Shown: positions 48,482 through 59,265 of the stretch, in pieces
Position numbering within the stretch: the stretch's first letter is position 1
How the letters are laid out: each line of letters starts with the position of its first letter
DNA from: Phalacrocorax aristotelis
Taxonomy: Eukaryota; Chordata; Aves; Suliformes; Phalacrocoracidae
Assembly (NCBI RefSeq): GCF_949628215.1
Contig: NC_134280.1
Location: forward strand, 53,346,621 to 53,410,620
Reading direction: 5' to 3'
DNA: 64,000 bases
The notes under the pieces: generated by a model
The model's input: the letters and a program-made list of their open reading frames with translations, nothing else
Told to the model about the DNA's origin: nothing
Databases searched by the model: none
Position numbers and translations under genes: made by a program

Positions 48482-51400
48482 CTGCAAGGGGATGGGATAG
48501 CAATGTCAGCCTTGCCACAAGCCTGCCCGCCCTACAGATGGAGGTGCCTCTTTCTGAGCTCTATCCACCCCACAGAAACATTGCCTCATCCCTGGAAACA
48601 GTCAAGGTCAGACTGGACAGGGCTCTGAGCAACCTGCTCTAGTTAAAAATGCCCCTGCTTTTTGCAGAGGGTTTGGACTAGATGACCTTTAAATGTCCCT
48701 TCCAACCTAAACCATTTCATGATTCTGTGATCCAGCCCACCTCTGGTCCTTCACCTTATTAAAAGCTGACTTTCTCCAGGGTATTTGGCATGAGTTGCCA
48801 ACACTTGCCAGCTCTTGAAGGCTCTGCAGAAGCAGCAGTCCTTGCAGCTGGTTGTCCTCTCCTGCCCATGGCTTTCCCATCTTTTCTCATGCTATTTATT
48901 TCAGAGAAGAGCCACCATCCCAGCCCTCCTACCTTGTTGAGTGCTGGCAGGCCCACCAGGGAGGTGGCAGAGAGGTCACGCTCAGACTTAACAGACTTGG
49001 CACAGTAGGTTTCCAGCAGAGCCAGGTCGCAGCTCCGAAAGCAGCACTCCTCCACAATCCCCCGGTTGATCCGCCGGTTATTTCGTCCCACTGGTCTACC
49101 TGCAACAGCAGAGACCCCAGCATTAGCCACCAACCTGGACTGGACCCTCTTCCTGCCACCACAGCACCCATCCCCTTGCAGGCATCCCTCCAGCAGCCAC
49201 TGGAGACTGGTGGGTCCCACACACTTCCAAAATAGCAGCACTTCTCCCAGACCAGCCAACACGTGCCCACAAACCAGCTGAGTATCATGTTAAGGCTTTC
49301 CCAGACAAATGCTGTTGACGCCAAAAGGGCTCCCCTCATGTGGGGCACTAATTAAAGGCACTTTATATGGCGGTAATTTATTCCCCTCCTATACCTCTGG
49401 CACAGGCGGCCTTTTTGGGTGCAGCTAAAGCAAGGAAGCTCGAGCCCAGCTCGGCCGCCAGCACTGCACCGATTACTGTGACCATCTCTGATGTTGATCC
49501 TGGCAAGCAAGTTTTATTACAAAGAAGCAGCAGAGCATTGCGGCTGCCAACCTCCCTCCGTCGGGTCGACGCTCAGGCAGGTGAAATGAACCAAGGCAGC
49601 TAAACTCTACCAGATGGGACAGCTCTGAGACAGCTGCAGAAAGAATACAGGCTCCCACACCCGCCAAGAATAGCTATTAAACTTAATCTTTTAATAAGGG
49701 TTCCTTTCCCATTTCTGCTTGCAGGACGCAAAAGCCTGTGTCCGGTGCAGCAACAATCGAGTGCATTTCATGTCACTGCTTAATGATGGCCAAAACTCTC
49801 CAGAGGAAAAGCTTACATCAGTTTTACTGGTTTTCCTCCCCCTCTTGAAATAAAAGAGATAGGGAAATTTGAATTTCTGATGCAAAACAAATTTGCTTGG
49901 GAATTGCAACTTCCAAAATGTAAACCACGCAAAATGAAAGGATCCTCTCCAAGCCTTCACATGTGGTGTGTTACATGGTTGTGCTGTTGTGGGGCTCGCA
50001 GCAGGGCCTCTGCACACTGCCATGAGCACATCTTCCCAGTGCAAGGTGCTCTGAGGAAGGGAAGCAGAAGCTGACCCCAGCAGGGCTTGCAAACAGGATC
50101 AGGTACTGCCACCCAGCTGGGAGAATTTGGGCATGGGAAAAAACTGAGAGTGAGCAGTGCAGGTGTGAAGCTTAATGCTGCTCACCATGACATGCTTGGC
50201 CAAGCCCCCACCTCACAGCAGGTCTGAGTGTACACACAATCCCCCCACAAGCTCAGGATGAAGTAGGCACTCAAGTATTTGGCCTTGGTGAAGATTTAAG
50301 GACCTTTGCGTGCAAGGTGCTGACCGATTTCCCCAGGGGTACCCCATCTGGGTGCCCACCCAAAGTGACTCAGGACAAAATGCAAAGCACAGGAGTTTTC
50401 TGTGCATGAAGTGCCACCTCACATGTGAAAAGCAGCCCCATATGTGCAATGCAAACATGCATGTGCAATGCTGCCCTGGATGTTCAACCCAGCCCTGCAC
50501 GCACGGTGCAGCCCCACATGTGCAATGCTGGCATGCAAAACCCCACAACCGTACCTCGCTGCAGGCTCTGCAATAGTGAAGCCCCTGGCAGCAGGGCACC
50601 CATTTTCTGTTAAAATCGGCCATGTCCCCATCAGCGGGGAGCACTCTGCTCCATGCCGGTACATTGCCGCCACGCTCAGAGGTCGCAAGAGCAAACATGG
50701 CATCAGGGCACAGGGTGATGGGGCAGCTGACCCATACCATGCAGCCCACCTTTGGGAACCATTTCAAGCGCTCTGTTTTCCACATTTGTCCCCCCATGCC
50801 ACCACCCTCCTTTCCTTTTTCTTCTTCTCTGGAAAAATTTCAGGCACGACCTTTAGCCAACCCCACAGGAAGGTGAGAAGGACGGTTCCCTCTTGTTTAG
50901 TAAAGGGAGCACTGTTAGGAATTTAATGTTCCCTCTATAATAGCTTGTGGCCAACAAGCACACTGGATTGGATCTCCTCTTTAAAGGCAAGACAGGTGTG
51001 TTGGGTGCCTGCAGCCGTACAAACAATGCCAGTGCAGGCAAGCCAGGTGGCAATGCCCAAGGGAGATAGGAGAGAGGAGCCAGCTTGGGGTCAGGCGTGT
51101 GTATTCTTCTATATGCATGCAACACCCTGTGAGGTCCATGGGAGACATGTGCTCCCACCAACATCCTGCACTGTATATGGACCCCGCTCAGCACCTATCG
51201 ACACCAGTGCCCAAATCTGCGTGTGCATCAGGTTGCTGAGGCACTAGGCTGCTCCAGAAAGGCACCCTGAGCACAGGCAGAAGGAGAGTTTGGAAGAAAA
51301 AGAGAAAAAATTCAAAGTCACCCCCTCTTGCTAGCACATCCCCAGAGGGCTGCATTCACACTCCCGCTGAACAGAAGGTTGCACAAGTGATGACACGTAT

Positions 51401-54400
51401 GGTTTGGGGAGAAGTTGAGGTTTTGAAAGGTTACATGTCTCCTCTCAAAAACAGAAGTTGCCCACTTGCAGCTATGTGTTTAGAAAGAAGGAGGGGGGAA
51501 CAACAAGCAAAGCGGGACCATTTTCACCGCCTTGCCATCAAGGGCACTTTCTGGCTGGGAGCACACGGGAAGATCACAGCAAAACGTATTTGCAAACGCC
51601 CAGGTGTGGCACCGCCAGGGTGAGTTCCCAGCAGGGATCACCCTGCAGCACAGCCCCTTCCTCCCCGCTCGCTGCCCCTCCCCAGCCAGAGGTGACACGT
51701 GTGGCCTGCAGCCCTGATGCGCTGCCACTTCTCTCTTGCATAAAGCCGCTGCGTGCTGTTCCCTTTGCTGGTGCTGCTGCCAGCTCCTCTGCAACAGTCC
51801 GATAGGGCACATTTCCCATTACATAATTGTCTCTACAGATCTCACCAAATGCCAATACAATCCTCTGTGGGAGAGTTACTTTAGGAAAAAAAATAGGCAA
51901 ACATAATAAACAGGGATTTAGTCCCAGAAAGCACCTGGCGACAACAACCAAGGGAAGAGACGCCAGGACATTGCTGGTTAACAGCAATATCACTGCTGAC
52001 CTGGATGGGGAAAAACATTTGTTCCACAACACAGTTTACACACAATCTAAAGGTTGAATTTCCTGGCTTTTGCCCATGGGGGGCATCTCGCTTTATCGCC
52101 AAACCCAGGGAGGGTTTTGCTGCTCTGTCCCTTGCCCACAGGGGAGAGCTGTGCAGGCAGTGGGCTGTGGCACCGCTGGTGCACGCGAGCCACTTCCCAT
52201 TGCAGCGATGACTGCCTTCTCCCAAGGAAACATGCTTCCTCTCAGCCTTCAATGAATCGTTATGCTCCATTTTTCCCCAGGTTGTGCTCCACCAAAACCT
52301 CGCACAGCACTGCTGAGGGGCTGAGCCCCACAATGCAAAGCCCAGTGATGCAAAGCCTGGGGGTGCAAAGCCCTCTGGCTGCCTGGGGTTATTCTCATCC
52401 AGCAGTGGGCTATCCTGACAGGGAGAGCTGGGCATCCCAGCAGCAGTGCAAAGCCAAACCTGATCCCAGGAGAACCCAGAGTCCATGTACCTGCAGCTCA
52501 GCTATGCCTCTGTGCCAGAGGCAGGGGCACCACCATGGATGTGGGGGGCAGGAGGGTCTCTTCCCCAGCATGGCTACCCCACCGGTCTGGGCTCCCCACC
52601 CTCACCAGGGCCGGACAGATGCCACAGGGAAGGGTGCGCAGTGTGGGTGCCACCCTGGCCGGGTCCCCTCTCCTCTGGTTAATCAGACGGCAAGCCAAGT
52701 GGAAGGGGACTTTGGGTGTAAACACTCCCTGCGCCCCTGTCGCAGGAATGTCGGGAGCAACAAGGGGGCCTTTGTGCAGCACCGGGCCCCGTCCCAGTGC
52801 CCCCGGCCTGGCCCTCCCCCACCCCGGCACCGCACTTTCCCCCCTGCTTTTTCCTAGTATTATTCAGAGGAGCGGCGGGCGCGCAAGAATGTGCCCCGTC
52901 AGCACAAGCGGCTGCAAAGAGCTAAATTCTTATCAGCTGTTGGAAAGGAGGAAACAGGAGCTGTTGTTTACAGAGAAGTCGGACGCCTCTCCCCCTGCAG
53001 CCCCTTCTCCCCTCCCTGCCAGCATTGCATGACAGCAGCTTCAGGGCCGGGGCTTCCTCTCGACCTGCCCCGCTTTTTTCACTCAGGGCTGTGCTCAGGC
53101 ATCCCTCCACAGGCCATACCACCATCCCCAGGGTGGGTGCCGGGGAGCACGGAGAAGGGGTCCCAACCCTGCCGCAGAGCCGTGGTCGGATGCCACCACC
53201 TTGTCAGCACCTGTGGGCAAGCCCCAAAAGCCTTAAAATTCACAGAGGGGAGGAATCACAGCAGAAAGCAAGCCATGCACAGCTCCAGCTGCAGGTTGCC
53301 CAGGCACCTTTGGGATGCGCTGCAGGGCTGGCATAGTGCACGTTGCCATGCCCACCCTGCATCCCACGGCCAGGCAACCCCGGCACTGCGGGCAGAATTG
53401 CAGCCCCAGCTCTCCGAGGCAGCTTCAACACTCTCAGCCCCAAGCAACTGTCAGCCACAATGCCTCCAAGGGCACCTGGGGGCTGGGACCCATTCCCCAC
53501 GCCAGTGGACAGATGGGCATCCCCCTTATTCTGGGGTGCACCCTCCTCAGTCTAGGTTGCATATTTCCCCATTGCTAGATGCCAGGGGAATGAAACACCA
53601 TTGGTACGTTCCATCCCCTTGCAAGGATGCAGAGTGTGCTGTATTTCAGAGCTAGCTTTGCTAGCCAAGTGCTCCCTTATAAGAATGCAGAGCATCGTTT
53701 AAGTACTTAAATAACCGCTGCAGCAGAAAACCGATAATGGATTTTCATACCATTTTTGTTTTTTCGAAGACTACCAGCGGATGCTTGCTACAAGCCCCAT
53801 CCAACAAGCAGGGCCCACCAAAGAACAAGACTGCCCAAGTCATTTACCTCTGTGTGAACGACTGTGTTAGCGCAGGCTGTTCATCAGGTGGCACATCCCA
53901 TGTTGAGATGGACCCATGCTCATGACAAACCCAGGTCCAGTTTTAAGATGTAAACCCACGACATGGGTTGTGTGAAACAACCACGCCCTATCAAGCCTAT
54001 ATGGTGACAATAGTGTAGCCATGAGAGTTCAGGACTGAAGATGAATATGGTCAGGAGAATTAATCACTTCATGAGGTCAACTGACAGAGGTAGAGGGAAA
54101 AAATGAGGTGAGCTGGGGGTGTCCAAACCCTTCAGCAAGTAGAGCCATCACCCAAATGTCTTCAGCCCTGCATGGGACAGGCTGGTCAGATGGTGAAGGG
54201 GTTAAAGTATGGGACTGGGGCGGGGGCTTTGCTCCATCCCCTGGCACCTGGGCTCTCCAGAAAATTTCAAAAAGAAGGGGGGACAGGAGAGGACAGAAAA
54301 AAAAGCAAGAATCCCCCTGCAAGCACCAGACTGGTCACTTGGCACCAAGCAACTTGTCTGCCTTCAAAAGTGTTTTTATTTTGGCCTGGGCAGCTGGGTT

Positions 54401-56220
54401 ATTTGAGGTGAAAGGAGGTCAGTTTGTCTGTAAAACAAAAGCCCCATTCCCTTTCATCCCCAGAGAAGGGGAGGAGGGAAGAGAAACCATGGGTAGGAGA
54501 CGGATGCTTCTTTAGAGAAAGAGAGAGGAAGAGGTGTGAGAGTTGGAGAGGAGCTTGCCTCCTTGCTGCGCCAGTAAGGCAAGCCCTGGACCCACCACCT
54601 CAGTGGAGCTCCAGCATGGGGCTTGTTGGCAGAAGAGAGGTGGAAGGGGCAGATGAGAAAACGAAGGGCAACTGATGTGCAAACGCTCAAGCTTGGCAAG
54701 AGGAAGGAAGCATGCCCAGGGTATCACCAAAAGCATTGACTGCCCGCAACACCCGGGGGGGGCCATGAAAATATCCCACTGCTCAGCTGGGACAGAGCAG
54801 GGCAATCACCCCCTGACAGCTGCAAAGCCACCTGCAGCCCAGCCACCTGCTCAGAATTACACAGCCTGAACCCTGGCTGCTGCTGGATGCAAAACCCCTG
54901 TGTCTCTCCCTGCCCAACCTCAGCAGGCAGCATCAGCTAAGTCTGGCTGAGCATCCAGGATGGGAAGGGACAACCAGGATCGCCTTTTAACTTTGCAGCA
55001 CCCCATTCCCTGAACAGACAGACTGGGAGGAGAGGGAGGCTGGCTCTCAACTCCACTACTCCAAACACCACCGTTACTTGAAAGCAACCTTTTAATTCAT
55101 TTTCCCAAGGCAGAGGCAAAACTGCCAAATGCACGGCACCATGGGCAGCTGGTATATCCATCCTTTTTCCCCCCATTTGGCTCTGCATCTTTCCCTCAGG
55201 CAGTCACTCTGCGGTTCAGTCCTCAGTTGGCAGCAAGACACAGGGTCTTTCCTCACCCAAGCAGAGAGGGGGACAAACACCAGAACAAGGTGTCACACTT
55301 GAGGCACCTCCACCCATAGATTGCTGAGCATCCATCACTAGTGGTCTACTCCTCCTCCTTACCCCTTTTACTTTTAGCTAAGCCGTTGTACTGTAAATGC
55401 CAACAGTCCAAATCCCCAAAGCATCCTGGTGAAAGCCCGCTCCAGCCAACTGTTCTGAAGCCACCTGCACTCTGCAGACAACAGCAATGATGCATTTTTT
55501 GTGCTGCAAAAGGATAAGACATCGCTCTTCAGCAACAGGTTCACCAGCAGGTAGCCAGGAGGCCACAAAATGCATTTTGGGAGCAGCCTAGAAGTTGCTG
55601 CTATACCCAAGGAAAGCCTGCCCAGAAATGGGAAGCGCTCAGCTCCTCCCCGTCTGCTCTCAGGATGCAGCAATTAGGCAGCAAGGTTTAAAAGTAAGCC
55701 AGGGTCCAAGCTCGGCAGATACCTGGCTGCAGACATCCTCGTTATTTTAATTACTTGCCTTCATTGCCAGTGAGCCAACCACCTATGGCTCCCCAGCGAT
55801 ATCCAACTTTCCCAAGCATCAAATGCAGGACCCAGTTTCCTCATGAGACTAGGCAGTCCCTTGCAAAACGGTGTGAGGTAGGTGCATGTCGCCCTGAGCA
55901 TGTCACTTTTATCGCTCCTTTCCTGGCCTGCTGCCATGTACAAGCCAATCACGAAAAGCACCGGGCTGGGAAAAACCCTCCTTTCCCTCCCAGCCCAGCT
56001 CTACCAAAGCAAGGCGCAGGGTGGGGGCAGCATCCTGCCCGCTGCCAGTGGCTGCCTGGCACTTACTGAAGTAGAAGCCCCTGTCCCCACAGACGAACTG
56101 CAGCGTGTCCACCAGCTCCCCGCCACAGAGGGTCTCCGCTGTGCCGTACGCCGCAGCTGAATCCAGCGCGTAGGCCAGGAAAGCCAGCAGCAGCAGCAGC
56201 ATCCGTCTCGCCGCACACAT
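48239..56220 (-). CDS. IGF2: Insulin-like growth factor 2 preproprotein, three coding exons
   Basis: The CDS joins 56220-56067, 49099-48933 and 48481-48239 (minus strand): 154 + 167 + 243 nt, giving 187 codons plus TGA. It encodes a secreted growth factor that, as known for the family, signals through the IGF1 and insulin receptors in fetal and muscle growth. Visible parts: signal peptide 1-24 (Leu-rich core 8-15); B domain from [10 protein letters not shown] to Ser52; C domain 53-64 ([12 protein letters not shown]); A domain 65-84 starting GIVEECCF; D domain 85-91; E peptide from Arg92. All six cysteines are present (32, 44, 70, 71, 75, 84). The ATG has A at -3 and follows a leader-exon junction nine bases upstream. 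Length equals chicken IGF2 and the sequence is near-identical in the hormone domains. Identification is from direct recognition of the sequence. Confidence 0.97.
48482..48932 (-). other. IGF2 last intron (451 bp)
   Basis: GTAGGAGG donor and CCCTTGCAG acceptor on the minus strand, phase 0. About a third of it is a CR1 3' tail in the opposite orientation; the rest is unremarkable. Confidence 0.93.
48584..48731 (+). mobile_element. CR1 LINE 3' tail
   Basis: It matches the well-known avian CR1 3' end: a segment ending CTGCTCTAG, then GGACTAGATGACCT, CCCTTCCAACCTAAACCATT and the terminal GATTCTGTGAT. Only the last ~150 bp are present, as usual for 5'-truncated CR1 copies. It sits antisense to IGF2 within the last intron. 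Confidence 0.92.
48933..49099 (-). CDS. IGF2: IGF2 second coding exon: end of B, C, A, D domains and start of E peptide
   Basis: The acceptor GTTGCAG lies just above 49099. The exon opens with GT completing Ser52, then encodes [12 protein letters not shown] (C domain), the A domain with Cys70, 71, 75 and 84, and the D domain AKSVKSE. The E peptide then runs up to Lys107. It ends AACAAG with donor GTAGGAGG at 48932. Length is 167 nt, leaving phase 0. The boundary between mature hormone and E peptide is the KSER site around residues 89-92. Confidence 0.95.
49350..49580. promoter_or_regulatory. Candidate intronic regulatory block (CArG-like and YY1-like)
   Basis: CTTTATATGG at 49361-49370 is one base off the CArG consensus bound by SRF. 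It overlaps ATATGGCGG, a close YY1 match. The following 200 bp contain several CpGs and TAATTTATT-type cores. Motif evidence only. Confidence 0.3.
50433..50537 (+). repeat. Diverged tandem duplication with three ATGTGCAATGC copies
   Basis: A ~30-bp unit GCAGCCCCATATGTGCAATG... recurs about 75 bp later as GCAGCCCCACATGTGCAATG..., and the 11-mer ATGTGCAATGC occurs three times (50442, 50461, 50518). This looks like a local minisatellite remnant. Confidence 0.7.
52334..52378 (+). repeat. 15-bp minisatellite, three copies
   Basis: TGCAAAGCC begins at 52334, 52349 and 52364, exactly 15 bp apart, with the last six bases of each unit diverged. Confidence 0.75.
52860..52990. promoter_or_regulatory. 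Candidate intronic enhancer with GATA, E-box and FOX sites
   Basis: CTTATC (GATA) at 52929-52934 overlaps the E-box CAGCTG at 52934-52939, and TGTTTAC, a canonical FOX site, follows at 52975-52981. The interval also has repeated GGAGCTGTT-like sequence. Motifs are seen directly; enhancer function is inferred. Confidence 0.35.
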
Positions 56221-56229
56221 CCTCTGCAC
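56067..56229 (-). CDS. IGF2: IGF2 first coding exon: signal peptide and most of B domain
   Basis: On the minus strand a pyrimidine-rich acceptor ending CCCCAG precedes 56229. Nine untranslated bases (GTGCAGAGG) lead into the ATG at 56220-56218. The exon encodes residues 1-51 plus the first base of Ser52 and ends TTCA, followed by the donor GTAAGT at 56066-56061. The split Ser codon is completed by GT at the start of the next exon. The next residue is therefore Arg, which is required for the conserved FYFSRP junction. Reading through the donor instead gives FYFSKC, which is intronic. Confidence 0.95.
56221..56229 (-). other. IGF2: 5' UTR portion of the first coding exon
   Basis: Nine bases, GTGCAGAGG, between the splice acceptor and the start codon. 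The rest of the leader comes from upstream non-coding exon(s). Confidence 0.85.
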
Positions 56230-57329
56230 CTGGGGACAGAGGCACAGCATTAACACAGCGCAAGAGACCCCTCTCTACCACCTCCCCTGGGCAATGCTCC
56301 CCCACCCACAGCACACCTGGAGTTTGATGCCCAGACATGTCAGGGTGCTGCAGGGAAGGACCCGCAGTGCCGAGCCAACCGCTAGCATGAGGCTGGCTTC
56401 CTGTGCTCGCCCCACCGGTCAGTCACTCCGGCCAGACAAGGTTTGCATTGAAGCAGTTTTTCCATTGGAAAATCCCTCTTCAGCCTATTTCTGAAAGGCT
56501 TTTATTCCCCCTGCTCTTTCAACAGTGTGATTTTTTTTTCCCCTCCCTTTTACACGGGAAATCATTCAAATAATTATTGGGAGGGTTTTTTTTTTTCCCC
56601 CAGTTCTGATGACAGGTTTTCATGTGCTACCTGAACACATGTTCCCCCAAAAGCAAAAACAAATGAAATTTCAACCTATCCTAGAGCTGCTTTTGAGGAA
56701 AGCTGGGTTTTGCCAGGAGCAGCGGCCTTCGCCCCAGGCGTGTGAGACCCGCATGGCCGAGGCTCAGGCAATCGAGGGGCTGATTGCACAAGCTGTATTT
56801 GCTGACGAGAGCCAGGCCTGAGAAGACATCCCTCAGGAGCAGAGCGGTCCCACGGGAAATGCACCAAGTCACCAAGGAGGGCCAAGGGGGTTTCAGCAGG
56901 CACGGAGCGTTAAAAAAGAAACTCCCTGGCTATTTGCTAACCAACACAAAGATTTCCCCTGACTCCCGTATCAGCTTCTGCAGGTGTAAAGTGAGGGTGC
57001 TATTGCCTCACAGGATGAGGCAAGACCCATGGATGGTTCCAGGCATTATAGTCCCTCAGTGATGAGCATCACTGTATATATACAGCCAAATAACAATGGT
57101 GGCCAGACAGGTCAGCTGAAAATGAAGATGGGAAGTGTGATAAAACAGCAGCCAGCATGGGGCAATGCTAAATCTCAAGCGGATCATCCCCATTCCCTGC
57201 TAATGCTCAGTCAAGAAGCTGTGTTTTACATCCAGCCTTCACCACCATAGCATCTGAGCAACTCGAGAATAATATCAGTTAATGAATATTACCTCACCCC
57301 CCCGGGATGCTCAGAGATGGAGCCAAAGC

Positions 57330-57415
57330 CCAGGATAGATTAAATGACTCGCCCAAGGTCACGGGGGAAGTCTGCAGCGCAGCCAGGAAATTAGCCCAGC
57401 TCCCCTGGGGCCCCG
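57330..57415 (-). mobile_element. Degenerate MIR-like SINE fragment
   Basis: The plus strand reads TAAATGACTCGCCCAAGGTC, then AC and later GAAGTCTGCAGCGCAGCCAG. This matches the reverse complement of the MIR core (tgaccttgggcaagt region). Heavily mutated, so family assignment is tentative. Confidence 0.5.
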
Positions 57416-59194
57416 CTACAGTCCTGCCAGCAATAAAGCCACCCTTGCTACCAATTTTTTACAAGTTGTAGCTCAAATTGTTGCTGCTAGAAATGCACCA
57501 TGCTTACAAGTCGCAAGCTCTTCTGAGCAGTGGGAAGGCAGGGATCAGCAGCAAGAAAAGCCAAAACAGAGGCTGCAAGGTCTGAGTGGGGCAACCCCCG
57601 GCACTGGAGTTTCAATGCCCATCATGTTGCTCAGCCTGCGCTGGCAGAGATGAGCATGGCTCACAAAACCACTCCAGAGCTCTGGACAAGAGACAGCAGC
57701 CCTGGGAAGAAACTGGGCTCAAACCAGCAAGTGATGGGACCAGGACCAGCTTTTCCAGTAGCACCAGCCCCTTCGGCCCACCTGGGGGGCTTTGGTCTAC
57801 ATTACACTAGGAGCAGAGGGATGGCACTGGGCTGTGACCGAACCACGTTGCCAAGCTGCAGTGTTTTGCCACCGACCCCTTTTCACCTTGATTTTTTTTA
57901 TCAAGTGGATGGTGGGTGTTTACTTGGCCTCCCCAGCACGACAGCAGCATCACCTGTGCTGCTTGAGTCATGCCCCTGGTGCAGCAGCATCAGCAGCTGA
58001 TCTCCAACTGACAAGACAGCAACAATCCTGCTCCCTTTCAGGTTTTACTTTTTTCCCTTTTTTTTTTTTACATGCAGCTCCTGAATGCTGGTGTCCCCAG
58101 GGTGCAGGCAGTGCCAGCAGCTCATTGCTGGGGCAGCAGATGCGTGCTAGCCAGTGCCACTGTCAAAGCTGCTGACGTGGGACTTCAGGACACCCAAATA
58201 ATCACCCACCCCCAATTAGACTCATGCTAGCTGCAAGCACTGAGGCAAACGAACAGGCTGTGTGCCAGCCTCCCGCAAGGCAGACCTGGCCTCAAAGGGT
58301 CTTGCTTGGTGGCACAGGTGACAAACGCAGTTTTTCTTCCACATTCAACCCAAAGACAGGGGTGAGATGCTCTGAAGCAAGGGGAGAGAGGGGTTTTGTC
58401 AGCGGGGTGGTATCTGATGCTGGGGAGACCTGATACCTTCTGCAGAAAAAAAACTTGTGCTCCTTGGAAAATACCCACTCCTGAGCAACCCGCACCACAA
58501 GTACAAGGTGCCCCCTGGCAGCTTCCCTGCTTCCATTGCAAGCTCTTTTAGGGTGCCCATACACCCCATAACTCCAGCCAGGAAGCCCCCCTGAAGCCGC
58601 GAGGACAGGAGTGGCCCCAACACTGTCATCCAGAACCAGGCTAATGTGGAGGTGTGTGATGTGAAGTCCTCCTTTGCCTATGCATCAACCCCCAGCCCTT
58701 TCCTCCGCTGTCACCTTGGCATCACCCTGCTCCCTCCAGCAGGGTGTAATGAGAAACTGGGCAGCAAAGCAAAAGGCATCTTTATTTACTATCTAGTGCT
58801 GCAGTTTTTCTCCAGCTTGGAGCCGCAACCCAACCCAACCCTGTAAGCCTCTCCCTCTAATTTTGGCCCCACCGGCCCTGCGGACGAAAAGCCCCCAGGC
58901 TTCACTCAAAGGCTAGACAGGCTCCCAGGGTGCTGTCACCAGCTCAGCACATCCCAATGACCTTTCAATCGATGCTTCTCCCTCCTGCTCCTTCTTAGCA
59001 AGGATGAGCAGCACCCATGCAGAAGAGCTGGCACCTGCCCTGCCACAGCTGCCAGAGCAGGTGCTGCTCCCCAAAACAGGGCGGCAAAGCACGGCTGGGT
59101 ACCTGCAACCCATGACCCAGCGCAAGCACCATGCCAGCTGCATAGGTTGCATGTGGCTTCAGTTGTCTTGGCCAAATCCTGCTCAGCATCGTGA

Positions 59195-59265
59195 GTCAAA
59201 GCCCTTTCAACCCCTCTGAGCCTCCATTCTCCACTGGAAACATGGGACAGCACTGCTTTTAGTTT
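59195..59265 (+). mobile_element. Possible MIR-like SINE fragment
   Basis: AACCCCTCTGAGCCTCCATT followed by CTCCACTGGAAACATGGGAC resembles the MIR segment with the 'cctctgtgcctcagtttcc...tgtaaaatggg' pattern. Short and degenerate. Confidence 0.4.

Larger units (their letters stand above)
49100..56066 (-). other. IGF2 intron between signal/B exon and C/A exon (6,967 bp)
   Basis: Donor GTAAGT at 56066 and acceptor GTTGCAG at 49100 (minus strand). Mostly unique sequence. Inside are: a CArG-like/YY1-like motif cluster near 49361; a diverged tandem duplication at 50433-50537; a 15-bp triplet repeat at 52334-52378; a GATA/E-box/FOX cluster at 52929-52981. I see no exon. The plus-strand open frames at 52054-52857 and 52891-53655 are GC-rich and have no recognisable domain. 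Confidence 0.9.

Noticed and set aside
47521-48500. Long plus-strand frames of 262 and 209 codons across the IGF2 3' UTR and last exon
   Set aside because: They are antisense shadows of the IGF2 last exon and its GC-rich 3' UTR, with homopolymer-derived Lys/Ala runs and no domain. No promoter for an antisense gene was seen.
56405-56411. GCTCGCC, the core of the ZBED6 site known from pig IGF2
   Set aside because: ZBED6 is a domesticated transposon gene restricted to placental mammals, so the match cannot function that way in a bird.
56960-57030. Possible second MIR-like piece (GGTGTAAAGTGAGGGTGC and flanks)
   Set aside because: Similarity to the MIR 'tgtaaaatgggg' segment is too short and diverged to call.
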